A DNA stretch of 64,000 nt, taken from positions 59,598-123,597 of the forward strand of contig JAIDCZ010000005.1 of assembly GCA_029055565.1 (NCBI GenBank), read 5' to 3'. Below are positions 52,296-59,425 of this stretch, piece after piece; within the stretch, counting starts at the first letter, position 1; the number at the start of each line of letters is the position of its first letter. The notes beneath the pieces were generated by a model. It had not been told where the DNA came from. It worked only from the letters and a program-made list of their open reading frames with translations, and did no database searches. A program made the position numbers and the translations under genes. Source of the stretch: Clostridiales bacterium. Lineage in GTDB: Bacteria; Bacillota; Clostridia; Christensenellales; Pumilibacteraceae.

Positions 52296-54046
52296 ATTAC
52301 TATCCTATCCTTTCCGTCTAAATCTTTTATCACTCGGCACGCGCCGATTTTTTTCAACAGCCCGCAAACTTGCTCTGCTTGGTCGTACCCGACCTCCAGC
52401 ATTATCACGCCTTTGTCCGTCAAATACTTAGGAGCCTCGTCGGCTATTATCCTATAAAAGTCCAGCCCATCCTCGCCGCCGTCCAGCGCCATTCGCGGCT
52501 GTGCCGTGACCTCGCTTTGCAATCCCGCTATCTCCGCAGTGCGAATATACGGCGGATTGCTCACGATTAAGTCAAATTTGCCCTCTACGCTGCCGAACAT
52601 ATCCGACTTGACTACTTCCGCACCCAAACCCTTGAGATTGCTTTTAGCCACCTCCAGCGCGTCGTCGGACAAATCGGCCGCAACCACTTGCGCGGCGGTG
52701 TTTTTGGCAATAACGACGGCTATACAGCCGGAGCCGGTGCACAAATCGAGCACACGCATTTGCTTGTCGCCTATATGCTTTACGGCCGTTTCCGCAAGCA
52801 CCTCAGTTTCAAACCGCGGTATAAGCACACGGTTATCAACCGCAAGCTTAATCCCGCAAAACTCGGCGTTACCCAGCACGTAGCTAAGCGGCTCGCCCGC
52901 AAGCAAACGGTCGGCGTACTCGTTAGCCTTTTTCACTTGACCTATTTTAATCTTATCGACGCCGCCCAGCTCGCCGCGCGACTTGCCCAAAATTTCGCAG
53001 TAAATCCAGTCCGCGTCTTGCGGATTATCGGGCAGTCTGTCGGTAAGCTTTTTGCGCTCGGCAGCGAAATCGCGCTCGTAAAAGTCTATCGTGCCCTTGT
53101 TGGGTTGCTCGTCCAGCTCCAGCACCGCGTTGAATGCGACAATGGCGACCTCCGCCATATCGTCGTCGGGAATGCATGTGGAAAGCTTTTGCAGCGCAAG
53201 CCCGGGCGCACGAATTATATTGGTGAATTTGTTGTCGGGTAGCATTGCCAATCCGCGCAACAGCTCGTACGACAATCCGGCGATCAGAGGCAACAACGCA
53301 AGCCGCATTGCAAGCGCAAACAGCGAGTTGGAAAACACCGCCGCGTACGTCGACAAATACGAAAACAGCCAGTTGAGCAGTGCGTATACGATTATCGCAA
53401 AAACGACTACAAAGAATATAAACGTAGTGCCGCAACGGTTGTGCTTAGTCGAGCATGACTGAACGTTTTCCACGGTGAGCGGCAGTCCGCGCTCGTAGCA
53501 GTTAATCGTCCTATGCTCGGCGCCGTGGTACATAAACGTGCGCTTAATATCCTTCATAAGCCTAATCAGCGCAAGATACGCTATAAACAGCGCAAGCCTA
53601 ACGCACCCCTCTATCACCGACAGCACTATAAGATTGTGATAATCGGCGTAGCATTCTATTAGCCACTTTACGAGGAAGGGCAAGCCGATAAACAGCCCCA
53701 ACGCAAGCACCACGCCGAACATAGTGGCAATAACGGTAGCCGACTTGGACGGAGTTTCCTCCTCGGGCGTGCACACCTCGGCGGACTTAAGCAGAGCCTT
53801 TATGCCCACAGCCAGCGAACTGACGAATGAAATAACGCCGCGCACGATGGGAATTTTGCTCGCCACGGACGGCGGCTTTAACCGCTCCGTACGCAGTTCA
53901 ATCTCTCCGTCCGGCGCGCGCACAGCCATAGCGACCGACGTTTTGCCGCGCATCATTACACCCTCCAACAGAGCTTGCCCGCCTATAAATGTGCGGCGGG
54001 TCTTTTTGGAGGTGTCGTATTTGTTGTCGTTTTGTTTTTTGCTCAT
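52283..54046 (-). CDS. prmC: Fused DUF1385 membrane protein - PrmC release-factor methyltransferase
   Basis: 587 residues in one frame. Residues about 15-310 are DUF1385: GGQALLEGVMMRG, several membrane helices, and MYHGAEHRTINCYERG with SCSTKHNRCGTTF. Residues about 320-587 are PrmC: a helical N-domain, PRFETEVLAE, DLCTGSGCIA and the catalytic SNPPYI. PrmC methylates the GGQ glutamine of release factors. In many Firmicutes rpmE, DUF1385, prmC and prfA are four neighbouring genes; here the middle two are joined. No Shine-Dalgarno is seen before the ATG, which follows a hairpin T-run directly. Confidence 0.93.
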   Translation of the reverse strand: MSKKQNDNKYDTSKKTRRTFIGGQALLEGVMMRGKTSVAMAVRAPDGEIELRTERLKPPSVASKIPIVRGVISFVSSLAVGIKALLKSAEVCTPEEETPSKSATVIATMFGVVLALGLFIGLPFLVKWLIECYADYHNLIVLSVIEGCVRLALFIAYLALIRLMKDIKRTFMYHGAEHRTINCYERGLPLTVENVQSCSTKHNRCGTTFIFFVVVFAIIVYALLNWLFSYLSTYAAVFSNSLFALAMRLALLPLIAGLSYELLRGLAMLPDNKFTNIIRAPGLALQKLSTCIPDDDMAEVAIVAFNAVLELDEQPNKGTIDFYERDFAAERKKLTDRLPDNPQDADWIYCEILGKSRGELGGVDKIKIGQVKKANEYADRLLAGEPLSYVLGNAEFCGIKLAVDNRVLIPRFETEVLAETAVKHIGDKQMRVLDLCTGSGCIAVVIAKNTAAQVVAADLSDDALEVAKSNLKGLGAEVVKSDMFGSVEGKFDLIVSNPPYIRTAEIAGLQSEVTAQPRMALDGGEDGLDFYRIIADEAPKYLTDKGVIMLEVGYDQAEQVCGLLKKIGACRVIKDLDGKDRIVICEK

Positions 54047-54055
54047 AATATAAAA

Positions 54056-54080
54056 AAATCGATAGCCGAAGTATCGATTT
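54056..54080 (-). terminator. Hairpin with T-run directly before the DUF1385-prmC start
   Basis: AAATCGATA / TATCGATTT stem around CTTCGGC, then seven T, ending 3 nt from the ATG. Either a second terminator of rpmE or an attenuator. Confidence 0.65.
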
Positions 54081-54089
54081 AAAAAGAAA

Positions 54090-54118
54090 AATGGCGAACC
54101 AAAAAATGGCTCGCCATT
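54090..54118 (-). terminator. rpmE terminator
   Basis: AATGGCGAGCC / GGTTCGCCATT stem with T-rich loop and TTTCTTTTT tail, minus strand. Confidence 0.75.
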
Positions 54119-54127
54119 ATAAAATAG

Positions 54128-54340
54128 CTATTTGCCGGATTTGCCCGAACGCTCGTTGAAGCGTGCAATGCGGCCGCCGGTTTCGGCTTGCTTTTGCTTG
54201 CCGGTATAGAACGGATGGCATTTGGAGCAAATATCAACTTTAACCACGTCGCCTTTTTGCGTGGAGCCGGTTACGAATTTAGCGCCGCAAGCGCATTCTA
54301 CGGTAACTTCGTGATAATCGGGATGTATGTTCTGTTTCAT
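54128..54340 (-). CDS. rpmE: Ribosomal protein bL31
   Basis: 70 residues from ATG 54340, chosen for the GAGAGG upstream; an in-frame ATG at 54364 would add eight non-family residues. [14 protein letters not shown] is the standard L31 N-terminus. Cys16, Cys18, Cys38 and Cys41 give the zinc-binding (C+) form, which is replaced by a Cys-less paralogue under zinc limitation in some bacteria. Own consensus promoter, two hairpins downstream. Confidence 0.96.
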   Translation of the reverse strand: MKQNIHPDYHEVTVECACGAKFVTGSTQKGDVVKVDICSKCHPFYTGKQKQAETGGRIARFNERSGKSGK

Positions 54341-54396
54341 TGTTTTTACCTCTCTTTTGTCCATGCGGGTCTATCGGCATGGTTATTAGCTTATTA

Positions 54397-54425
54397 ATTA
54401 TACAATAAGCAACAACCAATGTCAA
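54397..54425 (-). promoter_or_regulatory. rpmE promoter, perfect consensus
   Basis: -35 TTGACA (54420-54425), 17-bp spacer, -10 TATAAT (54397-54402). Confidence 0.85.
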
Positions 54426-54437
54426 GCAATTTACCCA

Positions 54438-54665
54438 CTACTTTTGCAAAAGAAACGCAACGTCGTCCATCACTTCGTCCAGTCGGCGTGCGGAAAGGTC
54501 GTACCTCTGCTCCCTCGCGCGCCACGCGCCACAGCAATCGTCATTGCGTACTAGCGCGTTTTTCAAATCGCAATAATACTGCTTACACCGCCAATACCTA
54601 ACGCCAGATCTCGTGTACAACCTTTTGCAACAATCGCAAGCGCCGCACTTATTATTGCTCGTCAT
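54438..54665 (-). CDS. Small Cys-rich protein B
   Basis: 75 residues. Begins with a CGACDCC cluster, then single Cys residues near 27 and 32 and a paired CC near 44, followed by a helical Arg/Asp-rich tail. The Cys spacing suggests a small metal-binding fold. It resembles the gene before it (CG-x-C, Tyr-Arg-x-Gly, CC), so the two look like diverged tandem duplicates. It overlaps that gene by 14 nt. No named family; similar small proteins are common in phage and mobile elements. Confidence 0.6.
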   Translation of the reverse strand: MTSNNKCGACDCCKRLYTRSGVRYWRCKQYYCDLKNALVRNDDCCGAWRAREQRYDLSARRLDEVMDDVAFLLQK

Positions 54666-54912
54666 TAGCCTCGTCCTCTATTATCATTCGGATTGCCGAT
54701 AGCTCGGTAAGCAAATCGCTTAGGCAAACCTTTACGCGCCGACTTACGCCCCGCACATTATTTACCGCTTGATAGTGTTCGCAACACTCGTTGGCGTTCA
54801 CACTGTTTCGCCTACTCGAACACCACCCGAATTCCGTCCTATCGTACCGCTTTATCCCCTTGGTATAATACCTATCAAAGTACTTGCATTTGCCACATAC
54901 GTTGTTTTCCAT
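54652..54912 (-). CDS. Small Cys-rich protein A
   Basis: 86 residues. CGKCKYF at 6-12, a GWC near 31, a CC pair near 43 and another Cys near 64, followed by a predicted amphipathic helix to the C-terminus. Probably a small zinc-binding protein. GGAG precedes the ATG. Its promoter contains an operator-like palindrome and it is divergent from an XRE-type regulator gene, which suggests repression by that protein. Confidence 0.6.
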   Translation of the reverse strand: MENNVCGKCKYFDRYYTKGIKRYDRTEFGWCSSRRNSVNANECCEHYQAVNNVRGVSRRVKVCLSDLLTELSAIRMIIEDEANDEQ

Positions 54913-54946
54913 ATTCGCTCCGATTATGACTATTAAACATAACCGT

Positions 54947-54975
54947 ATAATATATGATTACTAATCATAAGTCAA
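54947..54975 (-). promoter_or_regulatory. Promoter of the Cys-rich pair with operator 1 as its spacer
   Basis: -35 TTGACT (54970-54975), -10 TATTAT (54947-54952). The 17-bp spacer is exactly the dyad TATGATTACTAATCATA (54953-54969), so a bound regulator would block RNA polymerase. Confidence 0.75.
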
Positions 54976-54981
54976 GCAATA

Positions 54982-54998
54982 TATGATTAAAAATCATA
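54982..54998. promoter_or_regulatory. Operator 2 for the XRE regulator
   Basis: Dyad TATGATTAAAAATCATA, 15 of 17 positions identical to operator 1 and 29 bp away; the outer bases extend it to 23 bp. It lies 33 bp before the regulator's start codon, fitting autoregulation. Confidence 0.75.
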
Positions 54999-55030
54999 TA
55001 TTAGTAATAAGAATTGTACGAGGTATCGGT

Positions 55031-55240
55031 ATGATAGCATTAGAACAGATAAAGGAAAGACTGACGGAAGCTATACGCCAAAGCGGACTTACGCAAACGG
55101 CAATAGCAAAGGAATTGAATATTACTCAATCCACGATAGCGCATTATATTAAGGGCGATATTTTGCCGGCGCTTGATACTTTTGCAAACTTATGCAAGCT
55201 ACTTGACGTTGATACAAACTATATTCTTTGCCAAGAATAA
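55031..55240 (+). CDS. XRE-family helix-turn-helix regulator
   Basis: 69 residues from ATG 55031, chosen for GAGGT about 8 nt upstream; the frame is open back to 54983 but that would read through operator 2. The whole protein is a lambda-repressor-like domain: LTQTAIAKELNITQSTIAHY (helix-turn-helix), GDILPALDTFANLCKLLDV and a short end. It probably binds the two 17-bp dyads next to it. No dimerisation or effector domain is attached, so it may be a constitutive repressor relieved by degradation or an antirepressor. Confidence 0.85.
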   Translation: MIALEQIKERLTEAIRQSGLTQTAIAKELNITQSTIAHYIKGDILPALDTFANLCKLLDVDTNYILCQE

Positions 55241-55264
55241 AACGGCGCGTATGCGCCGTTTTTT
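55241..55264 (+). terminator. Terminator of the XRE regulator gene
   Basis: AACGGCGC / GCGCCGTT stem, 4-nt loop, T-run. Confidence 0.8.
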
Positions 55265-55267
55265 AAT

Positions 55268-55386
55268 AAGGATGAGATTCTTCACTGCGCGCTGACGCGC
55301 TTGTTCTGAATGACAAAAAAAAGAAATTTACTTTTGTCCTACGAAGCACCGAAGGTATTCCGTGCAACGCGAGGAATCTCATCCTT
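55268..55386. repeat. Inverted-repeat (MITE-like) element, copy 3
   Basis: 119 bp from AAGGATGAGATTCTTC to GAGGAATCTCATCCTT, perfect 13-bp terminal inverted repeat; left half nearly identical to copy 2 (CACTGCGCGCTGACGCGCT). Confidence 0.8.
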
Positions 55387-55390
55387 ATTT

Positions 55391-55507
55391 ATGCGGCTTC
55401 GCCGTAAAAATGTCGCCCCGACACCACTTCGTGGTCCCCCCTTCCCCCACGGGGAAGGTGTCACCATAGGTGACAGATGAGGGCAATTATTATAAAATCT
55501 CAACCTT
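55391..55507. repeat. Composite intergenic repeat with several hairpins
   Basis: CCTTCCCC / GGGGAAGG and GTCACC / GGTGAC hairpins followed by AGATGAGGG. Sequence of this type is a familiar dispersed intergenic repeat in gut Firmicute genomes. No coding capacity. Confidence 0.55.
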
Positions 55508-55535
55508 ATAAAAAACCCTCTCCTTGGAGAGGGTT
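55508..55535 (-). terminator. Terminator of the dehydrogenase gene
   Basis: AACCCTCTCC / GGAGAGGGTT stem with T-run on the minus strand, about 40 bp after the stop at 55575. Confidence 0.8.
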
Positions 55536-55574
55536 AAAACATTCTGCATTCTTAATTCTTAATTCTGAATTAAA

Positions 55575-56591
55575 TTAAATCTTGATAAGCGTTTTGAAGC
55601 GGTTGTTTCCGTTATCGCCGAGCATAGACTCGTACGCGGCGGGAACGTCGGCAAACGACACTACGTTATCGTACAGCGATTCCACCGACACGGTGTGGTT
55701 GGCAAGCATATTGATTGCCGAGGAATAGTTTTTGCCGCAGTCGGTAACGGTGTACAAGTCGATATTCTTTTCCAGCAAACCGTTGACATTGCAGTTAAGG
55801 TCGGTTATGCCGTTTCGGCCGATAACGGCAACTCTGCCGCGCGGCGAGGTGTAGTCGCACGCGCTTTGAAGCGGCAGCTGCGAATTGGTAAGGTACGCGC
55901 ACGCACTGGCCATATGCCCGCCGGTGAGCGCAAGGATCTTTTTGACAACGTTGTCGTCCACCGCGTTGACGGTAAAGTACACGCCCGCCTTTTGCGCGAG
56001 CTTGAGCATATCCTCGTGCATATCGACCATGATAGGCACGGCTTGGTAGTACATTGCAAGCTGAGCAAGAATAATGCCGTCCACCGTGGCGCCCATAATA
56101 ACCACTTGGTCGCCCTTTTCCACGTTCAGCTTGGACATAGCGTTAAGCGCCGTAGCTATATGCTCGATAAACACCGCTTCCGCGTCCGTAATGCGGTCGG
56201 GAATGGTGTACACGTCGTCGGCCGACACGACGGAAAAGTCGCTTAAAAATCCGTCCTCCTCTACGCCGAATGTGAGCGGTTTTTCGCACTCGACGTAATG
56301 TCCGTCCTTGCACGCCTTGCATGCATGGCAGCTGGCTTGCGGATATACGACTACGCGCTGACCGCGAGATATGCCGTTGACGTTTGCGCCCACTTCGGAC
56401 ACGAAGCCTACGCACTGCCTAAGCGGTATAATGGGATACTTGGTTTGCACGCGACCGTCGTAAACCGCGACGTCGGCGGAGGTTATTCCGCACATAAGGT
56501 TTTTCAGTTTGATGCAGTTGTCGCCAACCGGCATCGCTTCCATTTCGTCAAGCTTAATCGTATGCGGACCGTGAATTCTGTACGCCTTCAT
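55575..56591 (-). CDS. MDR-superfamily (zinc-type) dehydrogenase
   Basis: 338 residues from ATG 56591, preceded by GAGGG; the frame is open further upstream but that stretch holds the promoter. A structural-zinc loop is intact (CHACKACKDGHYVEC near 93-107), and a Rossmann domain follows from about 160 (VIMGATVDGI). The first catalytic Cys is present (LMCGITSADV), but the usual Gly-His-Glu reads Arg-Gln-Cys (LRQCVGFVSEVG), so the catalytic zinc site is altered. Nearest relatives by layout are sorbitol/threonine dehydrogenases. Substrate unknown. Monocistronic with a promoter and terminator. Confidence 0.82.
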   Translation of the reverse strand: MKAYRIHGPHTIKLDEMEAMPVGDNCIKLKNLMCGITSADVAVYDGRVQTKYPIIPLRQCVGFVSEVGANVNGISRGQRVVVYPQASCHACKACKDGHYVECEKPLTFGVEEDGFLSDFSVVSADDVYTIPDRITDAEAVFIEHIATALNAMSKLNVEKGDQVVIMGATVDGIILAQLAMYYQAVPIMVDMHEDMLKLAQKAGVYFTVNAVDDNVVKKILALTGGHMASACAYLTNSQLPLQSACDYTSPRGRVAVIGRNGITDLNCNVNGLLEKNIDLYTVTDCGKNYSSAINMLANHTVSVESLYDNVVSFADVPAAYESMLGDNGNNRFKTLIKI

Positions 56592-56667
56592 AATACTACC
56601 CTCTTGCGGTTTATATTGCAAATCTAAACGGTTCCCCATATAGAATTGTAACTGCAAGCGTATATTC

Positions 56668-56696
56668 ATTATACCATAAACCGCGGTAAATATCAA
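56668..56696 (-). promoter_or_regulatory. Promoter of the dehydrogenase gene
   Basis: -35 TTGATA (56691-56696), 17-bp spacer, -10 TATAAT (56668-56673). Confidence 0.75.
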
Positions 56697-56745
56697 GTGT
56701 TTGCGCTATATAATTAACGAGCGGAAAAACGCGAAAAATCCAAAC

Positions 56746-56772
56746 AAAAAACTCCACACAGTGGAGTTTTTT
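56746..56772 (-). terminator. Terminator of the M23 peptidase gene
   Basis: AACTCCAC / GTGGAGTT stem, 3-nt loop, T-runs on both sides; 65 bp after the stop at 56838. Confidence 0.8.
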
Positions 56773-56837
56773 GACGGAAAAACTTTTTTAATTGAATGAT
56801 ACCGGTATTGCAAAGGAATGGTTAAGGCTTGATTAAA

Positions 56838-57452
56838 TTACTTGTCTTGCTCTATGTCGAGAACGGTCGAGGGGTTGACGTACTTGCCGTTCTTTTTAAG
56901 CTCGAAGTGAAGGTGCGCGCCGGTGTTCAGCTCGGACATCATGCTGGCAGACGCACTGCCTATCCTATCGCCCGACTTAACGGTATCGCCCTTGTTTACG
57001 GCCACGTCGTTGCCCAGCGACTTGTAGATGGATATATATCCGTCGGCGTGCTCTATGGTTACTACGTTGCCGTCCACAGTCGTTTTTTCGACGTCAATCA
57101 CCTTGCCGTCCATTACGGCAAACACGTTACCGCTGCCGACGAAGTCCACCGCGGGGTGCCACTGCCACAGATCGAGCGTGTCCCACTTGACAATCTTGTC
57201 GTCGGCGTAGTCCATGCCGACGGTGGCGCCCTTCATAGGCGCGGTTATGGCCGGCTCGTTGTTTACGTCCACGTTGGGCGGGTCCACTACGGTGCCGCCG
57301 ACCGGCGCGTTCTTTTCCGGCAGAGTAAACACTACTGCCAATACTATTACCGTGGCAACTACCAGTACCGACACTATCAACGCCAAAGCATATTTGTGCC
57401 GCTTAAAAAAGTTTTTCTTTGATTCTTTTGTTCCAGAATGATAGGTTTTCAT
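56838..57452 (-). CDS. Membrane-anchored M23 (LytM) peptidase, possibly SpoIIQ-like
   Basis: 204 residues from ATG 57452, preceded by GGAGG. A basic N-terminus and one membrane helix (about 24-46), a Pro/Val/Asn linker, then the M23 domain with HPAVDF (about 98-103) and AHLHFELKKNGKYVNP near the end. Both zinc motifs, HxxxD and HxH, are intact, so peptidoglycan cleavage outside the membrane is plausible. Size and layout match SpoIIQ of Clostridia, but no spoIID neighbour is present and the link to sporulation is inference. The upstream gene encodes another exported small protein. Confidence 0.82.
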   Translation of the reverse strand: MKTYHSGTKESKKNFFKRHKYALALIVSVLVVATVIVLAVVFTLPEKNAPVGGTVVDPPNVDVNNEPAITAPMKGATVGMDYADDKIVKWDTLDLWQWHPAVDFVGSGNVFAVMDGKVIDVEKTTVDGNVVTIEHADGYISIYKSLGNDVAVNKGDTVKSGDRIGSASASMMSELNTGAHLHFELKKNGKYVNPSTVLDIEQDK

Positions 57453-57518
57453 GTTCTGTTCCTCCGTACCGATGATTATTGCCAACATATTTTTCGTTAT
57501 ACAGCGATTTAAAAAAAT

Positions 57519-57914
57519 TTAGTAACAACCCGATAATATAGGGGTGCCCACGCTTATATTACCCGAATTATACGCCGCCATAACGTTGTACTCCTCGCCC
57601 GATCTAAGGTACTGCGACGGTGCGCACACTCTGGGACTGAACGCGTACACCACGGTAAGGCCGTCGTCCGTTTTCACCTTTTTTACCGTCACGGCAAAAA
57701 TAGAACCGAGCGCGCGCGCCATATCTTTTTCACTGCCCGAAAAATCCACACGACAAAGCGCATCCGACGGATAACACAATCCGTCGAGCGCGGAAATAGG
57801 CATATTGTCTACGTAGGCCGTTGGCGTGCCGATATCGCACAGCGGACTGAACCAAACGGCAACGCCCAATAGGCTTGCCACGAATAAAATAACGACGGCA
57901 TAAAGAGTTTTCAT
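57519..57914 (-). CDS. Exported or membrane-anchored hypothetical protein
   Basis: 131 residues. An N-terminal hydrophobic segment (about 3-22) acts as signal peptide or anchor; the rest is soluble with Cys residues near 26, 47, 54 and 97 and at 130. A region VDFSGSEKDMARALGSIFAV then LTVVYAFSPRV looks conserved but I cannot name the family. No clear Shine-Dalgarno precedes the ATG. It lies 35 bp after the hydrogenase gene and 66 bp before the M23 peptidase, all in one direction. Confidence 0.6.
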   Translation of the reverse strand: MKTLYAVVILFVASLLGVAVWFSPLCDIGTPTAYVDNMPISALDGLCYPSDALCRVDFSGSEKDMARALGSIFAVTVKKVKTDDGLTVVYAFSPRVCAPSQYLRSGEEYNVMAAYNSGNISVGTPILSGCY

Positions 57915-57949
57915 GCCGTCGATTATTGACCTAACTATTGTATTTTATT

Positions 57950-59395
57950 CTAATCGTTATCGTCTTTTCCGGTAGCCATTTTGTACAGCTTTACGCTGTT
58001 GTCCACCGTCTTTTCCTTGGCCATTTCGCCGTACTTGTTTACGTCGGTAAGGCTTTTGGGGCCGTGGTGCAAGCAAAGCGCGCCGTTTACGCAACCGCCG
58101 TCGCATGCCATACCCTCAAAAAAGTTGAACGACGACTTGTGCACCTTTAACAGCGTAAGCTGTTTGCGGCACTCGTCCAGACCGCTCATTGCTATAGGCC
58201 GAGCCTCGAAGCCGCGTTCGGCGGCGAGTGCTTTTACGCCCTCCGTTATGCCGCCCGAGCGCGCAAATATACGGCCGTAGTACGACGCGTTGTCAAGGCT
58301 GGTATCGGGCAGAGTGGATACGTCCACGCCGCGCGCGTCCAAAAACGCTTGCAGCTCCTCGAACGAAATAACGCAGTCTATATAGTCCTTGGCAATATCC
58401 AGCTTGTACTCGAACTTCTTGGACGTGCACGGCCCGACGAATATTACCTTTGCGGTCGGGTCCATTGCCTTAATCAGCTTGCCGGCCATAACCATTGGCG
58501 ACGGCGTGTGCGACACGTACTTGTAAAGGTCGGGGAAGTTTATCTGCACGTACTTGACAAAGCTGGGACAGCACGACGTGGTTAGCGTGCCCTTTTCCTT
58601 AATCTCGTCCGCTTCCTCGTTGAGCGTAAGGTCGGCGCCGAGCGCGGTTTCCACTACTTGGTGGAAGCCCAGCCGTTGCATACCGGTTATAACTTGCTCT
58701 ATGCGCGCGTAATTGAACTGCGCCACGATGGACGGAGCAATAATGGCGTACACCTTGTACTTGGTGTTGTTTTCCGAGTTCTTGATTATATCCAGCGTAT
58801 CGAGTATGTACGACTTGTCGGAAATAGCGCCGAACGGACACTGGTACACGCACGCGCCGCAACCGACGCACTTGTTCGTATCTATCTCCGCTTTTTTGTC
58901 GGCGTTCACCTTGATTGCGTTAGCCTTACAGCTAAGCACGCACGGGCGCTTTTGCAATATCATTGCGTTGTACGGACAAGCTTGCGTGCACTTGCCGCAC
59001 TCTATGCACTTGGACTTATCCACCACCGCGTGCTTATCCTCTATGGATATGGCGTTTTTGGGACACGCCTCTATGCAACGGTGGGATATACAGCCGCGGC
59101 ACGCGGGCGTAACGAATATGCCGTCCACGGGACATTCGTCGCACGCTATGTCAATAACCTCGACCACGTTGGGGTTCTGCTTGTCCCCGCCCATAGCGAG
59201 CTTTAACCGCTCTTGCAGTATCGCGCGTTCCTTGTACACACAGCAACGCAAGCTGGCATGCGGCCCCGGCATAATCTTGATCGGTATATCGTGAAATATG
59301 CTGTTATCCAGTCCGTTGTCGTACGCGATAATCAGCTCTTTAATTACTTCGTATTTGAGTTTTTGTACAGTGGTGTCGAATAATCTGTTTTCCAT
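57950..59395 (-). CDS. [FeFe]-hydrogenase-family protein, group B-like
   Basis: 481 residues. Residues about 85-215 contain several ferredoxin-type motifs (CRGCISHRCIEACP, CIECGKCTQACP, CVGCGACVYQCP). The H-cluster domain follows: L1 TSCCPSF with the proton-transfer Cys kept, L2 VGPCTSKKFE, and L3 EGMACDGGCVNG. The proximal order and motif forms resemble the group B enzymes of Clostridia, whose physiological role is uncertain. It is downstream of a SpoIIE-type phosphatase and a PAS-containing hydrogenase, so it may be catalytic partner or target of that pathway. Confidence 0.85.
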   Translation of the reverse strand: MENRLFDTTVQKLKYEVIKELIIAYDNGLDNSIFHDIPIKIMPGPHASLRCCVYKERAILQERLKLAMGGDKQNPNVVEVIDIACDECPVDGIFVTPACRGCISHRCIEACPKNAISIEDKHAVVDKSKCIECGKCTQACPYNAMILQKRPCVLSCKANAIKVNADKKAEIDTNKCVGCGACVYQCPFGAISDKSYILDTLDIIKNSENNTKYKVYAIIAPSIVAQFNYARIEQVITGMQRLGFHQVVETALGADLTLNEEADEIKEKGTLTTSCCPSFVKYVQINFPDLYKYVSHTPSPMVMAGKLIKAMDPTAKVIFVGPCTSKKFEYKLDIAKDYIDCVISFEELQAFLDARGVDVSTLPDTSLDNASYYGRIFARSGGITEGVKALAAERGFEARPIAMSGLDECRKQLTLLKVHKSSFNFFEGMACDGGCVNGALCLHHGPKSLTDVNKYGEMAKEKTVDNSVKLYKMATGKDDND

Positions 59396-59425
59396 AATAT
59401 GCCTCCACTCTATACTCCTATGTTG

